From Candidatus Zhuqueibacterota bacterium (GTDB lineage Bacteria > Zhuqueibacterota > Zhuqueibacteria > Residuimicrobiales > Oceaniaggregativiventaceae): DNA of 64,000 bases. A model generated the notes under the pieces. That model did no database searches and was not told where the DNA came from. It saw only the letters and a program-made list of their open reading frames with translations. The stretch spans positions 1 through 64,000 of the forward strand of contig WJMF01000020.1 of assembly GCA_014728085.1 (NCBI GenBank). The letters are read 5' to 3'. The position numbers were made by a program, and so were the translations under genes. Positions 1-8,766 of the stretch are shown in pieces. The stretch's first letter is position 1. Each line of letters begins with the position of its first letter.

Positions 1-61
1 CATTACGGGCTGACTTGGATTCTAATCGTTTTAATCCGTAATTGTGTTTTACATCGACCAC
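1..61 (-). CDS. Start of an unidentified gene cut by the left edge
   Basis: Only about 20 codons lie inside the window. A GTG at 61-59 follows a GAAAGGAG Shine-Dalgarno sequence at 76-69 with seven bases between, and the frame is open to position 1. It begins MVDVKHNYGLKRLESK. The one nearby ATG, in another frame, is followed at once by a stop codon, so GTG is the better start. The fragment is too short to assign a family. It would be the next gene downstream of the phosphoesterase on the same strand, but a terminator at 146-184 separates the two. Confidence 0.35.
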   Translation of the reverse strand, partial: MVDVKHNYGLKRLESKSARN

Positions 62-145
62 AGGAATGCTCCTTTCTTTTAAGTTAATGAGATAACTTAA
101 ATTATACATTCCTATGGTCATATGCACTAAACTTTAAATAGATAT

Positions 146-184
146 AAAAAAAAGGCATCCCCTCGACCAGGGGATGCCTTTTAT
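146..184 (-). terminator. Rho-independent terminator after the YfcE-like phosphoesterase
   Basis: A perfect stem, AGGCATCCCCT paired with AGGGGATGCCT around a 5-base loop, is flanked by A-runs on the left and T-runs on the right. It can therefore act in both directions. On the minus strand it ends the gene at 201-680 with a run of eight T. Confidence 0.8.
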
Positions 185-200
185 ATTACAGTTTTAGCCC

Positions 201-680
201 TCAATTAAGCGTGACCAGCTTGATCTCATCTGTTTCTGTATCCCACGTTGCCATCGTTGACTTGCCGCTCAACCAGCCGGACAATTCTCCCGGATTGACG
301 ACAATCGGAGGACCCGGACGAATATCAATCTCATGCAAATGGCCGTATAAAATCAAATCATAACGTCCGGATTGCACAAGTGCATCGAGGACGACCGGGT
401 CGTGCAGCATGATAACCGATCTGCCGTCCAGCTCCAATTCATACGGCGGCTCGAAAATTTTATCGGAAAAAGCCTTTTCCAGGCCCTTGCGCTCGCCGTC
501 ATTGTTTCCATAGACAATGGTAAGCGGAGCCTTGAGCTTGTCGAGCGCCCGCGTGACAAATGGCGCCACCAAATCTCCGGCATGCAACACATGCCCGACG
601 TGTTGATCATTGCAAAATTCCACTGCCTTGTGCAGCATCGGTAAATTATCATGACTATCACTCATTAAAACAACGTTCAT
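201..680 (-). CDS. YfcE/MJ0936-type metallophosphoesterase
   Basis: A small (159-residue) cytoplasmic phosphodiesterase of the calcineurin-like superfamily. All metal-ligand motifs are visible in order: D8-x-H10 (SDSHDN), D36 (HAGDL), GNND at 58-61, H93 and GHLH at 113-116. The length is normal for the YfcE/MJ0936 subfamily, whose members hydrolyse phosphodiesters such as bis-pNPP in vitro; the natural substrate is usually unknown. The ATG at 680 is preceded by an AAAGGAG-type site. It stands alone, about 320 bases downstream of the propeller gene on the same strand, and has its own terminator. The family is secure; the substrate cannot be read from sequence. Confidence 0.9.
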   Translation of the reverse strand: MNVVLMSDSHDNLPMLHKAVEFCNDQHVGHVLHAGDLVAPFVTRALDKLKAPLTIVYGNNDGERKGLEKAFSDKIFEPPYELELDGRSVIMLHDPVVLDALVQSGRYDLILYGHLHEIDIRPGPPIVVNPGELSGWLSGKSTMATWDTETDEIKLVTLN

Positions 681-996
681 AAATACTCCTTTATAGTATT
701 AAATTTTATGTTCACACCAACCTGAAATGACGAATCCCCAAACCAGCAATGATTTGTGCGTCATTTTTCAGCCCCTTTGTCAGCCATGCCTTTTTGAAGA
801 AATGACTGCGAAGGGGTTGCAGCTATTTTTGATTTTTTACTGTTTTTTTTTTAAAAGGCAGATTCGTCTACAAGCCGCGACCTCGCTATAGGAACAAGAT
901 AGGGAAAATAGGTAAAAAATCGCAGGAAAAAATGATCCTCCCCGAAACAGAGGAACTAAAAAAAAAAAGAATCACTCCGCCCGGGTAAAGTTCGAT
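681..996. other. 316-base intergenic stretch
   Basis: It contains the short terminator-like hairpin at 927-954, homopolymer runs near 842-852 and 958-968, and ACCTCGCTATAG at 880-891, whose complement contains a TATAGC that could be a -10 element for the minus-strand phosphoesterase. I see no coding frame with a credible ribosome site. Confidence 0.5.
927..954 (-). terminator. Probable terminator of the Ycf48-propeller gene
   Basis: On the minus strand TCCTC pairs with GAGGA around a 9-base loop and is followed closely by a run of six T. The stem is short, so this is moderate evidence. A second T-run of eleven bases lies between it and the stop codon. Confidence 0.4.
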
Positions 997-3423
997 TCAA
1001 CGGAGATAAAGCATTTTACGACTTTGCCGGCGACCGGGGGTTTCGAGCACACAAAAATAAATCCCGGAAGAATGGGGAGCCGCATTCCAAATCACTTGAT
1101 ATCGTCCGGCATCGCGATGGCCATCGATCAGAGTATCAACAATTTGTCCGATACGATTATAGATGGAGAGAGTGATATTGCCCTCGCGGGCCAGGGAAAA
1201 TTCTATTTTGGTCGCCGCATTAAATGGATTTGGATAGACCGGATGCAAAACAAAGCCCTGCGGCAATGTATCGTGCCGCTTAACCGCCAGAATTTTTGAA
1301 AATGTGACCTTTCCATCGAGATCGATCTGTGCCAGTCTATAATAGATATTTTTATCCGTACGAGAAATTCCGGTATCCTGAAAGCGATAAAAATTGGTTT
1401 CTGCTGTGGTACCATTGCCGGCAACAAAACCGATGGTTTGCCATTCGGATGTCGGCCGGTTTAAGCGCCTCTGGATGTCAAATCCATAATTATTTTTTTC
1501 GCTTGCGGTTTGCCACCACAGGAAAACCCCGCTCTCATCGGTGTCTGCAGTAAATGCTACCAATTCAACAGGTAAGCCACCGTCATTGGTGCGCAGAATT
1601 GTACCGTTGTTACCGACGATGATACCGGTATGATTATCGAGAAAATAGATATCCGAAAGCGCTTCAGCACAGCGGCTGATTTGCCGGTGCCAGGAAAGAC
1701 CGGCGTCTGTGGTTCTCAACACCAAACCGTCTTCTCCAACCACATAACCCGTTGAGGGGTCGGCAAAATGAACGGATAAAAAATCCTCTGTAAAAACCCC
1801 GCTCAGAATCAAAGACCAGGTTCGACCGGCATCAATGGTACGCAACAGGGTACCATCCTGGCCAACCACAATACCGGTCAGACCGTCGGCAAAATCGACA
1901 TCGTAAAGCCGTTTGGTCGTATAAGGTCCACCACCTTCCTTTTCAACCGTGATCCAGTTTTGTCCCTGATCAGTCGTACGGACAATGGTTCCAAACATCC
2001 CAACTGCGATACCACTATCAGCATCGGCAAAATCCAAAGCAAACTGATCAAAAAAACTGTTTGTGGAATTAGCCGGACTCCAATTCACTCCGGCATCAAC
2101 CGAACGATAAATATCACCGGATGCACCGACAGTACAAATAATCTGACCGGTTAAAAATTTAACATCATATAAATAGCTCGATGTAACACCCGTAATTTTA
2201 CTCCACGACCCACCGCCGTTTGCAGAACGTATGATCAGTCCGTCATCCCCGACGAGAATACCGGTCGAATTAAAAAACTGAACCGCCTCCAGCCGCGTGC
2301 CGCCGGAAATAATTTTAACGGTAAAATCATTGAACCAGTTTTGTCCGCCATCTTCGGTATAAAAAAGCTCGCCTTCCTGATTGACAGCAAAGGCATTGAG
2401 CTCATCCGGAATAAAGGCATCCGTAAAACCGACACTGGTAACGCTGAATCGATAGTTGTACCAGTTTACCCCCCCATCCACCGATTTTAAAACCGTTCCG
2501 GAATCACCGACCGCCATGGCGACATTCATATCGACAGCGGACAATCCCAAAAGCCTGACCGATTCAGCCTGCTCCTCGCTCCAGGTGTTGCCCCCGTCTT
2601 CAGTCAAATAGACAACCCCCTCTTCACCGACAATCATCCCATGAGTCGACGTGCCGAAGGAGATATCGTACAAATCCCGGCCATTGATATTGGGGAGAGA
2701 AACAGGACTCCAGCTGTCCCCGTTATCCAGAGACCTAAACGCCGCGCCGCCGAGCCCGACGCATATCCAGGTTGAACCGCTGACATGATTCAAACCCCGC
2801 AACGATAACGGATCAAAGTAAACCGACTCCCCGATAATATCTTCAAACCCGATATCCCCCAGGCTTGTGCGTATCATGGTGGCATCATCACCGACAATCA
2901 TAATCTCGGTTGTGATATCTTTGATCTGAATGTCGTACAAATTCATGGTTGGATCGCCCTGGATGGTCACCCGGTTCCAGCTATTTCCGCCATTCCCGGT
3001 TTTGAGCACGGTTCCGCTATCGCCAACAACGATACCGATATCCGCGGTCTCGAAATAGACCGACCGAAGATGAACGCTGACGCCGCTTTCCTGCTGAATC
3101 CAGTTTTGTCCGCCATTTGTGGTTCTCATGATGATGCCATCTTCGCCAACGACGGTACCGGTTGTGTTGTTGAAAAAATGAACGCCAAAGAATTCCTTGG
3201 TGACATCGGTGAATTGCATGGTCCAGTTAAGCCCACCATCATCGGTTCGGATAATCGTACCCTGTGTGCCGACTGCAAAGGCGAGATTGGAATCGATCAT
3301 TTGAATGTCATTTATACCGTTTCCGTGGGGGGAAGGATTTTGCCAGAACCAACCCTGCTGGGCAAATAGAACATTGAAAAAAAGTAGTAGAATAAATAAA
3401 AATCTCACAGCGATTCTCCTCAT
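997..3423 (-). CDS. Secreted Ycf48/BNR-repeat beta-propeller protein with type IX sorting domain
   Basis: An exported protein of 808 residues. The start used is the ATG at 3423, giving MRRIAVRFLFILLLFF, a clear signal peptide; an in-frame TTG at 3438 is less likely. Most of the chain (about 25-650) is a tandem of roughly ten 45-55-residue units of the form GxxGTIxRTxDGGxxW. This is the Ycf48/Hcf136-like, BNR-type propeller blade. A fibronectin-like linker (VELVAFTADTDESG) comes next. From about 725 there is a C-terminal sorting domain with VYPNPFNAATKIEFSL and the ending RKMLYLR. Such domains direct proteins through the type IX system encoded at 38-51 kb. In FCB bacteria this architecture is a surface or extracellular protein, not a photosystem factor. 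The ligand is unknown. Confidence 0.85.
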   Translation of the reverse strand: MRRIAVRFLFILLLFFNVLFAQQGWFWQNPSPHGNGINDIQMIDSNLAFAVGTQGTIIRTDDGGLNWTMQFTDVTKEFFGVHFFNNTTGTVVGEDGIIMRTTNGGQNWIQQESGVSVHLRSVYFETADIGIVVGDSGTVLKTGNGGNSWNRVTIQGDPTMNLYDIQIKDITTEIMIVGDDATMIRTSLGDIGFEDIIGESVYFDPLSLRGLNHVSGSTWICVGLGGAAFRSLDNGDSWSPVSLPNINGRDLYDISFGTSTHGMIVGEEGVVYLTEDGGNTWSEEQAESVRLLGLSAVDMNVAMAVGDSGTVLKSVDGGVNWYNYRFSVTSVGFTDAFIPDELNAFAVNQEGELFYTEDGGQNWFNDFTVKIISGGTRLEAVQFFNSTGILVGDDGLIIRSANGGGSWSKITGVTSSYLYDVKFLTGQIICTVGASGDIYRSVDAGVNWSPANSTNSFFDQFALDFADADSGIAVGMFGTIVRTTDQGQNWITVEKEGGGPYTTKRLYDVDFADGLTGIVVGQDGTLLRTIDAGRTWSLILSGVFTEDFLSVHFADPSTGYVVGEDGLVLRTTDAGLSWHRQISRCAEALSDIYFLDNHTGIIVGNNGTILRTNDGGLPVELVAFTADTDESGVFLWWQTASEKNNYGFDIQRRLNRPTSEWQTIGFVAGNGTTAETNFYRFQDTGISRTDKNIYYRLAQIDLDGKVTFSKILAVKRHDTLPQGFVLHPVYPNPFNAATKIEFSLAREGNITLSIYNRIGQIVDTLIDGHRDAGRYQVIWNAAPHSSGIYFCVLETPGRRQSRKMLYLR

Positions 3424-3601
3424 AAGATTTACTCTCAATTTGATGCGGTCCAGAGAATCAAAAAAATCAGTATCCAGACAGATGCCTTATTATTAAAATA
3501 GATTCATGTAACAGAAAATGCGGACGAATAAATAAAGTCTGTATATTTTTAATTTAAGCATTGCTACGAAAACATAAATTCGGTATTTTAGTTGGTGGAA
3601 A

Positions 3602-4933
3602 ATGAACAATGGGGCAGGAATGCGTACCATCGAATTAATAGCCAAAAAAAGAGACGGACAAAAATTATTAAAATCCGAAATTCAATATCTCATTGACGGT
3701 TATTGTCAGGATTATATTCCCGATTATCAGATGTCGGCGCTGTTGATGGCGATTTACCTGAAGGGCATGGATGCCGAAGAAACCGCCTGTCTTACCGAAG
3801 CCATGTTGCTGTCGGGAGAGCGATTTCGCTTTAAGGAGGTTTCGCCCAAAGTCGATAAACACAGCACCGGCGGGGTCGGAGATAAAATTTCTCTGATCCT
3901 GGCGCCGCTTGTGGCGTGCTGTGGTATTGCTGTGCCGATGCTGTCCGGGCGTGGACTTTTGCATAGCGGCGGAACGCTGGACAAGCTGGAATCTATTCCC
4001 GGTTTCAGCAGCGATCTTGCGGCTGAGGCATTTCATCAGCAATTACATAGCCTCGGGGTTGTAATGGCCGGTCAGACGGCACGGCTGGTTCCTGCAGATA
4101 AAAAACTCTACGCCCTTCGCGACGCTACGGCCACTGTTGCCTCCATCCCCCTGATTACCGCCTCTATTCTGAGCAAAAAATTGGCTGAAGATATCGATGC
4201 CCTGGTATTGGACATTAAATGCGGTGTTGGCGCCTTTATGCAAACCCCTGAGGAGGCAAAAAACTTGGCTGCCAGTCTGATATCCACTGCAGAACGCCAC
4301 CACCTGCCGACAACAGCTTTGATCACAAATATGGATCAACCCCTGGGATATGCCGTCGGTAACTGGCTTGAAGTCAGGGAGGTCGTCAATTGCCTGCAAA
4401 ACAAGGGACCGGCTGATATTATGGAAATCGTATATGCGCTCGCTGCTCATATGCTGGTCATGGCAAAACGAGCAGAAAATACGAGCAGGGCAAAAGAGAT
4501 TCTGGACAAAAAACTCCGATCGGGTGAAGCGTGGGAAAAGTTCCTCAATATGGTTCAATCTCAGAACGGAGAAACGCGATATCTCAGGAATCCCTCTCTC
4601 TACGAAACCGCCCGGTACGAAAAAAAACTATATGCCCCGCAACAGGGATTTGTGACTCGTATCGATGCGATGAAAATCGGAATGTCTGTGGTCTATCTCG
4701 GCGGCGGCAGAGCGGTCAAAGAGGAGAGCATTAATTACAAAGCGGGAATCCAGCTCAACGTCAAAGTGGGCTCGCAGGTCGAAAAAAACGATTTGATAAC
4801 GACTCTATACTCCGATACACCGATATCGGAAACCATTATCAACGGCGTTATGGCTGCTTTTAAAATTAAGAAAAAACCTGCAGCAGAGACAACCCTGATT
4901 CTGAAAACCCTGTCTACAAAAAATCTGCTGTAA
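3602..4933 (+). CDS. deoA: Thymidine / pyrimidine-nucleoside phosphorylase
   Basis: A cytoplasmic salvage enzyme that splits thymidine, and possibly uridine, with phosphate to free base and (deoxy)ribose-1-phosphate. It has the usual length (443 residues). Family marks are the N-terminal helical domain, the phosphate-binding stretch KHSTGGVGDKIS near residue 85, SGRGLLHSGGTLDKLES near 120, and a C-terminal PYNP-type domain (about 345-420, FVTRIDAMKIGMSVVYLGGG). The first ATG (3602) has GGTGG seven bases ahead. A second ATG at 3620 would start the protein as MRTIELIAKKRDG, which matches the family better and may be the true start. Whether it is strictly DeoA or the broader Pdp type cannot be told here. 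Its 3' end overlaps the convergent dehydrogenase gene by 20 bases, with no terminator between them. Confidence 0.92.
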   Translation: MNNGAGMRTIELIAKKRDGQKLLKSEIQYLIDGYCQDYIPDYQMSALLMAIYLKGMDAEETACLTEAMLLSGERFRFKEVSPKVDKHSTGGVGDKISLILAPLVACCGIAVPMLSGRGLLHSGGTLDKLESIPGFSSDLAAEAFHQQLHSLGVVMAGQTARLVPADKKLYALRDATATVASIPLITASILSKKLAEDIDALVLDIKCGVGAFMQTPEEAKNLAASLISTAERHHLPTTALITNMDQPLGYAVGNWLEVREVVNCLQNKGPADIMEIVYALAAHMLVMAKRAENTSRAKEILDKKLRSGEAWEKFLNMVQSQNGETRYLRNPSLYETARYEKKLYAPQQGFVTRIDAMKIGMSVVYLGGGRAVKEESINYKAGIQLNVKVGSQVEKNDLITTLYSDTPISETIINGVMAAFKIKKKPAAETTLILKTLSTKNLL

Positions 4934-6008
4934 TATCCAAATCAGCAGCAATGGCACGTAAATTTTCCTGCAGCCGGGCATTTAATGGAATGCCTGTACG
5001 GGGCACAGACTGCTCATGGTCGAACTCTTTTTCTCCTGCTGTATAGATTCGCTCATGCCCTGGGAGGGTTTCGGATTGACGCATGGACCGTACAAGGTCC
5101 CCCGCCAGTTTTTTAAATTCTTTGATATCGATAAAAGCAGAAATATTGACAGCAATAAAAAAATGACCAAGGCGATGGGGAATTTTTTGTTGATTCTCGT
5201 CAAATCCGGACAACCCCCAGCCAAAAGGTCCGCCGCTAAAAAGCGATGAAAGAATCTCCACCATCATCGCCATTCCATACCCTTTATAGCCGCCAAGCTT
5301 CTCCCCCGCCCCCCCGAGAGGCAGAAACGAAGCAGCTTTTTGTTTTAACATTTTCAGGAGATCGGAAGGGTTGCTGACAACATTGCCATTCCCGTCTATA
5401 GCCCAACCGGGGGGAATATTTTGATGCTGGCGTTCAAGCACCTCGATTTTACCGCGTTGCGCTATAGACGTGGCCATATCGAGAAGAAACGGACACTCTT
5501 CATCTGTCGGACAGCCAAAGGCGATTGGGTTGGTCCCCATCATCGGATTTTTACCAAACGTCGGCGCTATTGAGGGACGCGCATTGGTAACCGCCATACC
5601 GGCCATGTCGTTTTGAATGGCCATATCGGCATAATATCCGGCAATACCAAAATGTGAACTGTTACGAACGGAGACGGCGGCAATACCTGTGCTTTGCGCT
5701 TTTTGAATGGCAAGCTCCATGGCTTTATATGAAATAACATGCCCCATCCCGTTATTCCCATCCAGCAGCGCGGTGGCGGGATATTCTTTAATCGTTTCAA
5801 TGTGGGTTTGCGGCTGAAGGATACCATCGCGTATTCGATCGATGTAGAGTTTCAGGCGGCCGATCCCGTGGGAACGGATACCGCGCAAATCGGAGCGAAT
5901 GAGTATATCGACGATAATATCAGCATCCGTTTCCGGAACCCCCACAGCCACAAAAGAACTTTTCATAAATTTTCTGATCGAATCGACCGCAACCCGTTTC
6001 TCCTTCAT
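4914..6008 (-). CDS. Malate/L-lactate dehydrogenase family oxidoreductase (Ldh_2)
   Basis: An NAD(P)-dependent 2-hydroxyacid dehydrogenase of the Ldh_2 family (YlbC/YiaK/ComC relatives), unrelated to classic Rossmann-type lactate dehydrogenases. Recognisable segments are SDLRGIRSHGIGRL near residue 45, NSSHFGIAGYYADMA near 115 with the conserved histidine, TNARPSIAPTFG, GTNPIAFG, and the C-terminal GGYKGYGMAMMVEILSSLFSG. The ATG at 6008 with GGAGG just ahead is preferred over the in-frame start at 6032, giving about 364 residues. The exact substrate (malate, lactate, sulfolactate, ureidoglycolate or a dioxo-acid) is not decidable from motifs. It lies 164 bases downstream of the SWIM gene on the same strand. 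Confidence 0.88.
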   Translation of the reverse strand: MKEKRVAVDSIRKFMKSSFVAVGVPETDADIIVDILIRSDLRGIRSHGIGRLKLYIDRIRDGILQPQTHIETIKEYPATALLDGNNGMGHVISYKAMELAIQKAQSTGIAAVSVRNSSHFGIAGYYADMAIQNDMAGMAVTNARPSIAPTFGKNPMMGTNPIAFGCPTDEECPFLLDMATSIAQRGKIEVLERQHQNIPPGWAIDGNGNVVSNPSDLLKMLKQKAASFLPLGGAGEKLGGYKGYGMAMMVEILSSLFSGGPFGWGLSGFDENQQKIPHRLGHFFIAVNISAFIDIKEFKKLAGDLVRSMRQSETLPGHERIYTAGEKEFDHEQSVPRTGIPLNARLQENLRAIAADLDITADFL

Positions 6009-6172
6009 AGAGCCTCCGAAAAAACACTGCACATTTGCTTATATTATAAAAGTATGAAAAGAGTTTGGAAAATTGATTTTTCCAGACTTGTCGGATTTGA
6101 CGATACAGTAGAGATGCCGCGGCAAAAAAGCGCCTGCACCCCATATCAGGCGATTGGTGAAAAAATGTTGTC

Positions 6173-6982
6173 CTAACCGGTTTCCAGTTTTAATCTCTCT
6201 TTGATTTGATCGAAAAAAATGCCCTCAATATCCGTTGCATCGTGCTCTAAAATCTCACTAACCTGACGCCTGATATCATCCCGATGCTCATCAAAATCCG
6301 GGTCATGAAGGGCGAGTTCTTCATAATCATCTGCCAGCTCTACGATAAAATTCTCGCGAAAAGGCCGGCTCAGCTGTTCACGTTCGACCAGAGCAAGGGT
6401 ACGGTTTAATATCTCAAACAGAATGGTACGGGCCAGATTCCACATTCCCTCGCTGCGCAGCAACTTTGCCCGCACAAGAAGAATCTGGCAAGGCTTTAGA
6501 ATGTCGGTGGGGTCTATTTTTTGTGAAAGCGGCAAATCAAAAATATCCGCAACGTCCTCACGGACAGCCTTAATCTGATCGATCCCTGGTTCGTCGATAA
6601 AAAACTGACTGATTTCGGGCAAGACTTCAATCAGGTTCATCAATACATCGATAAGCGTATTTTTATCTTTAGCGCGAATAGCCTTGCGAAGCGATTGGTA
6701 GCTGATAAACGTGTGTGAATCATTAACCCAGGAGAGCAAGGTAGCGACCTGATGTTCACAGGGTGCGCTCCCGGCCGGACAGGTACAGCGGCCAAAAAGC
6801 TGCTCGCCCTCAACGATCATTTCAACATGATAATTGCCGTTACTGCGCACAGTGGCCTGTAGACCAACATTGGTCTGGAAGCGGTGCTTGACCAATTGGC
6901 TCTCATAGATCTGTTCACCCTTGCGGTAAATCTCATGTTCAGCAAAGGCTTTAACATCTAAAGGCGTGATTCTTGAAGGCAT
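6173..6982 (-). CDS. SWIM zinc-finger protein
   Basis: A 269-residue protein with one SWIM zinc finger near the N terminus: C66-x-C68-x6-C75-x-H77 (RCTCPAGSAPCEH). The SWIM motif binds zinc and is found with nucleic-acid or protein-interaction roles, often beside SNF2 helicases. No helicase is attached or adjacent here. Residues 100-269 are helical and acidic with no motif I recognise. The ATG at 6982 is chosen because GAGG lies seven bases ahead; the upstream in-frame TTG at 6988 has no room for a ribosome site. Function unknown. Confidence 0.8.
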   Translation of the reverse strand: MPSRITPLDVKAFAEHEIYRKGEQIYESQLVKHRFQTNVGLQATVRSNGNYHVEMIVEGEQLFGRCTCPAGSAPCEHQVATLLSWVNDSHTFISYQSLRKAIRAKDKNTLIDVLMNLIEVLPEISQFFIDEPGIDQIKAVREDVADIFDLPLSQKIDPTDILKPCQILLVRAKLLRSEGMWNLARTILFEILNRTLALVEREQLSRPFRENFIVELADDYEELALHDPDFDEHRDDIRRQVSEILEHDATDIEGIFFDQIKERLKLETG

Positions 6983-7035
6983 GCCCAAACCTCGCTATAG
7001 AATTAAGGTTCAATGCGCAAGTCCGTTGTCGATAA

Positions 7036-7647
7036 CTAGAAGGATTTTGCCTGGCGAATTTTGCTTAAAATATGATTCATTGCCTGCTTTGAAAATTTAT
7101 CCTCGCTGTCGTTCTTTTGATCCGTTGATTTATACTCCTGATTCGAAAGGGGAAGGCGATAATTCTTAACCGGTGCGACACCAACTTGAACCGTTTGCGA
7201 CTTTTTCAATTCCACAGATAGAGCCAGTTTTTCCGAATCCTGTCTGTAGCTCTCTACCTCCGGCCATTCGATGTATTCGACTCGCTGTGCCAATGAGGCA
7301 ACTTTATTGCCGAACAGACCGAAAACAGGTTTTAATAAAAAGAACGGCTTTACGTGTAACAGTGCTTTATCGGTAACCCGGTAATCGACACCAACAACGA
7401 TATTCTCCAGAAAAGCATCGATGATACCAGTAATAAAAACGAGAAAAAAAACAATCCGCGCCAGAGTCTGGCCGGTACCAACAAGATTCAGGTGATGACA
7501 AACAAGAGCAGTTAAAATTCCGGCGACAAAAGCACTCAATAACCAGGTAAATATCTTGACAACAAAACGATTAACAGCTTTATGATACCATATAAGATAG
7601 GGCTCACCGAACCGAGACAGATCCCGGCTCTTTTTCCATGCCTTCAT
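7036..7647 (-). CDS. Membrane protein of unknown function, two helices plus soluble tail
   Basis: 203 residues, no family recognised. The N terminus is basic (MKAWKKSRDLSRFG), followed by two hydrophobic helices at about 28-50 and 62-82. A segment with alternating hydrophobic residues follows (VDYRVTDKALLHVKPFF), which loosely resembles bacterial PH-like domains that sit after paired membrane helices. The last 50 residues are polar and charged. It precedes the SWIM gene by about 50 bases on the same strand and may be co-transcribed with it. The reading frame is longer than chance and sits neatly between neighbours. Confidence 0.65.
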   Translation of the reverse strand: MKAWKKSRDLSRFGEPYLIWYHKAVNRFVVKIFTWLLSAFVAGILTALVCHHLNLVGTGQTLARIVFFLVFITGIIDAFLENIVVGVDYRVTDKALLHVKPFFLLKPVFGLFGNKVASLAQRVEYIEWPEVESYRQDSEKLALSVELKKSQTVQVGVAPVKNYRLPLSNQEYKSTDQKNDSEDKFSKQAMNHILSKIRQAKSF

Positions 7648-7912
7648 TTCTATCCTCTGCTATAACCCGTACGTTTGTTTGAATTTAAATATACAAAAAA
7701 GCACGTATCACTATCAAGTAAAATAATCCATTCTACGGCCTGCAGACACGCTTATCAAAGCCTGTTCACAATCCGGCCCTGATGGTCGACAGAACGAACT
7801 GTCCGGGTTCAAGCGAATAAACATGGATTCCGCGAATTGAGATGTGAATATAAAGAGTCGGTGAGATAGGTTATTGCTGGAAAGGGCCTTATTGGAATTT
7901 AATTTTTTTCCA

Positions 7913-8572
7913 TCAAATTTCGAGCCCCAGCCGGCTTGCTCCGGACAAGAGCGAAAAAAATATCGGTGACGGTTTACCCCCAATTACCACCTGGTGATGT
8001 CGTATCGCCTGTTTAAGATCGTCTGTGGTACGGCCGTCAAATTCAAGATAGACACTGCCGATTTCAAAGGGCGTATGCGCATCGCTGCCGGCCGTAATCA
8101 TCGTATCAAGTTGACGCGACAGACTCTGGGCCAGTTGATCATCGTGCGGTGTCCACGTGCGCCCATTGCTTACTTCAATAGCGATATGAGACCAATCCTC
8201 GATTTGATCAAACGCCTTGAATTCATGTCTGCGTTCGGAAAAAGGATGTGCAATGGATATCAAGCCACCCTGTCCCGAAACCTGATGAACCAACTCGGGT
8301 AACGTGCGGCCGGTGACGGGACGGTCGAGGAATAAACACAATACCTCACCGACTACCGCATCGTTCCTGAATATTTTCATCTCCTGCCCAAATACGATTG
8401 CTACCGGATAATGACGACTTGCATCCGCCAATTCCTTCCAGGCCTGTGTGGTTTGATGATCGGTGACGGCAATAATATCTATTCCGTGGTCAGCGGAAAC
8501 CGATAATACGGTATCCACCTTGGAAATGGCATCCGGGGAGTAATGCGTATGTACATGAAGATCAGCCAGCAC
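7913..8572 (-). CDS. PHP-domain phosphoesterase
   Basis: A 219-residue metal-dependent hydrolase of the PHP superfamily (as in DNA polymerase III alpha, histidinol phosphatase and RNase AM). Metal ligands are in the expected order: DLHVHTHYSPD at residues 4-14, TDHQ near 38, the conserved E in GQEMK, AHPF near 110, and GSDAHTPFE near 168. The start is GTG at 8572 with AAAGGAG nine bases ahead. Substrate unknown; RNase AM-like 5'-3' exonuclease or nucleotide phosphatase activity is typical of stand-alone members. The 265 bases downstream hold no other convincing gene. Confidence 0.85.
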   Translation of the reverse strand: MLADLHVHTHYSPDAISKVDTVLSVSADHGIDIIAVTDHQTTQAWKELADASRHYPVAIVFGQEMKIFRNDAVVGEVLCLFLDRPVTGRTLPELVHQVSGQGGLISIAHPFSERRHEFKAFDQIEDWSHIAIEVSNGRTWTPHDDQLAQSLSRQLDTMITAGSDAHTPFEIGSVYLEFDGRTTDDLKQAIRHHQVVIGGKPSPIFFSLLSGASRLGLEI

Positions 8573-8766
8573 CCTTGTTTTCTCCTTTAATGAGATATGA
8601 TTTCCTTCCTCGATACCCTATCAAAGGACGTGCCACCGTTTCAGGACTCGGCCATATAAAGATGGTTTGTTTTTTATAAAGTTATATCACAACCAAAGAA
8701 TGAAAACAAATCCGGCGTGTGAAAATCTGCCCAAAACAAAGGGCGCCTGCAAGTAAAATTGGGCAC

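Noticed and set aside
880-7000. ACCTCGCTATAG at 880-891 and 6989-7000, with TCGCTATAG at 51641-51649, as a shared promoter motif
   Set aside because: Repeats of this length are expected by chance in 64 kb; at 6989-7000 it would lie too close to the start to be a normal -10 box.
7714-7983. 89-codon frame between the PHP gene and the small membrane protein
   Set aside because: Overlaps the PHP 3' end, has no ribosome site and shows no recognisable features.
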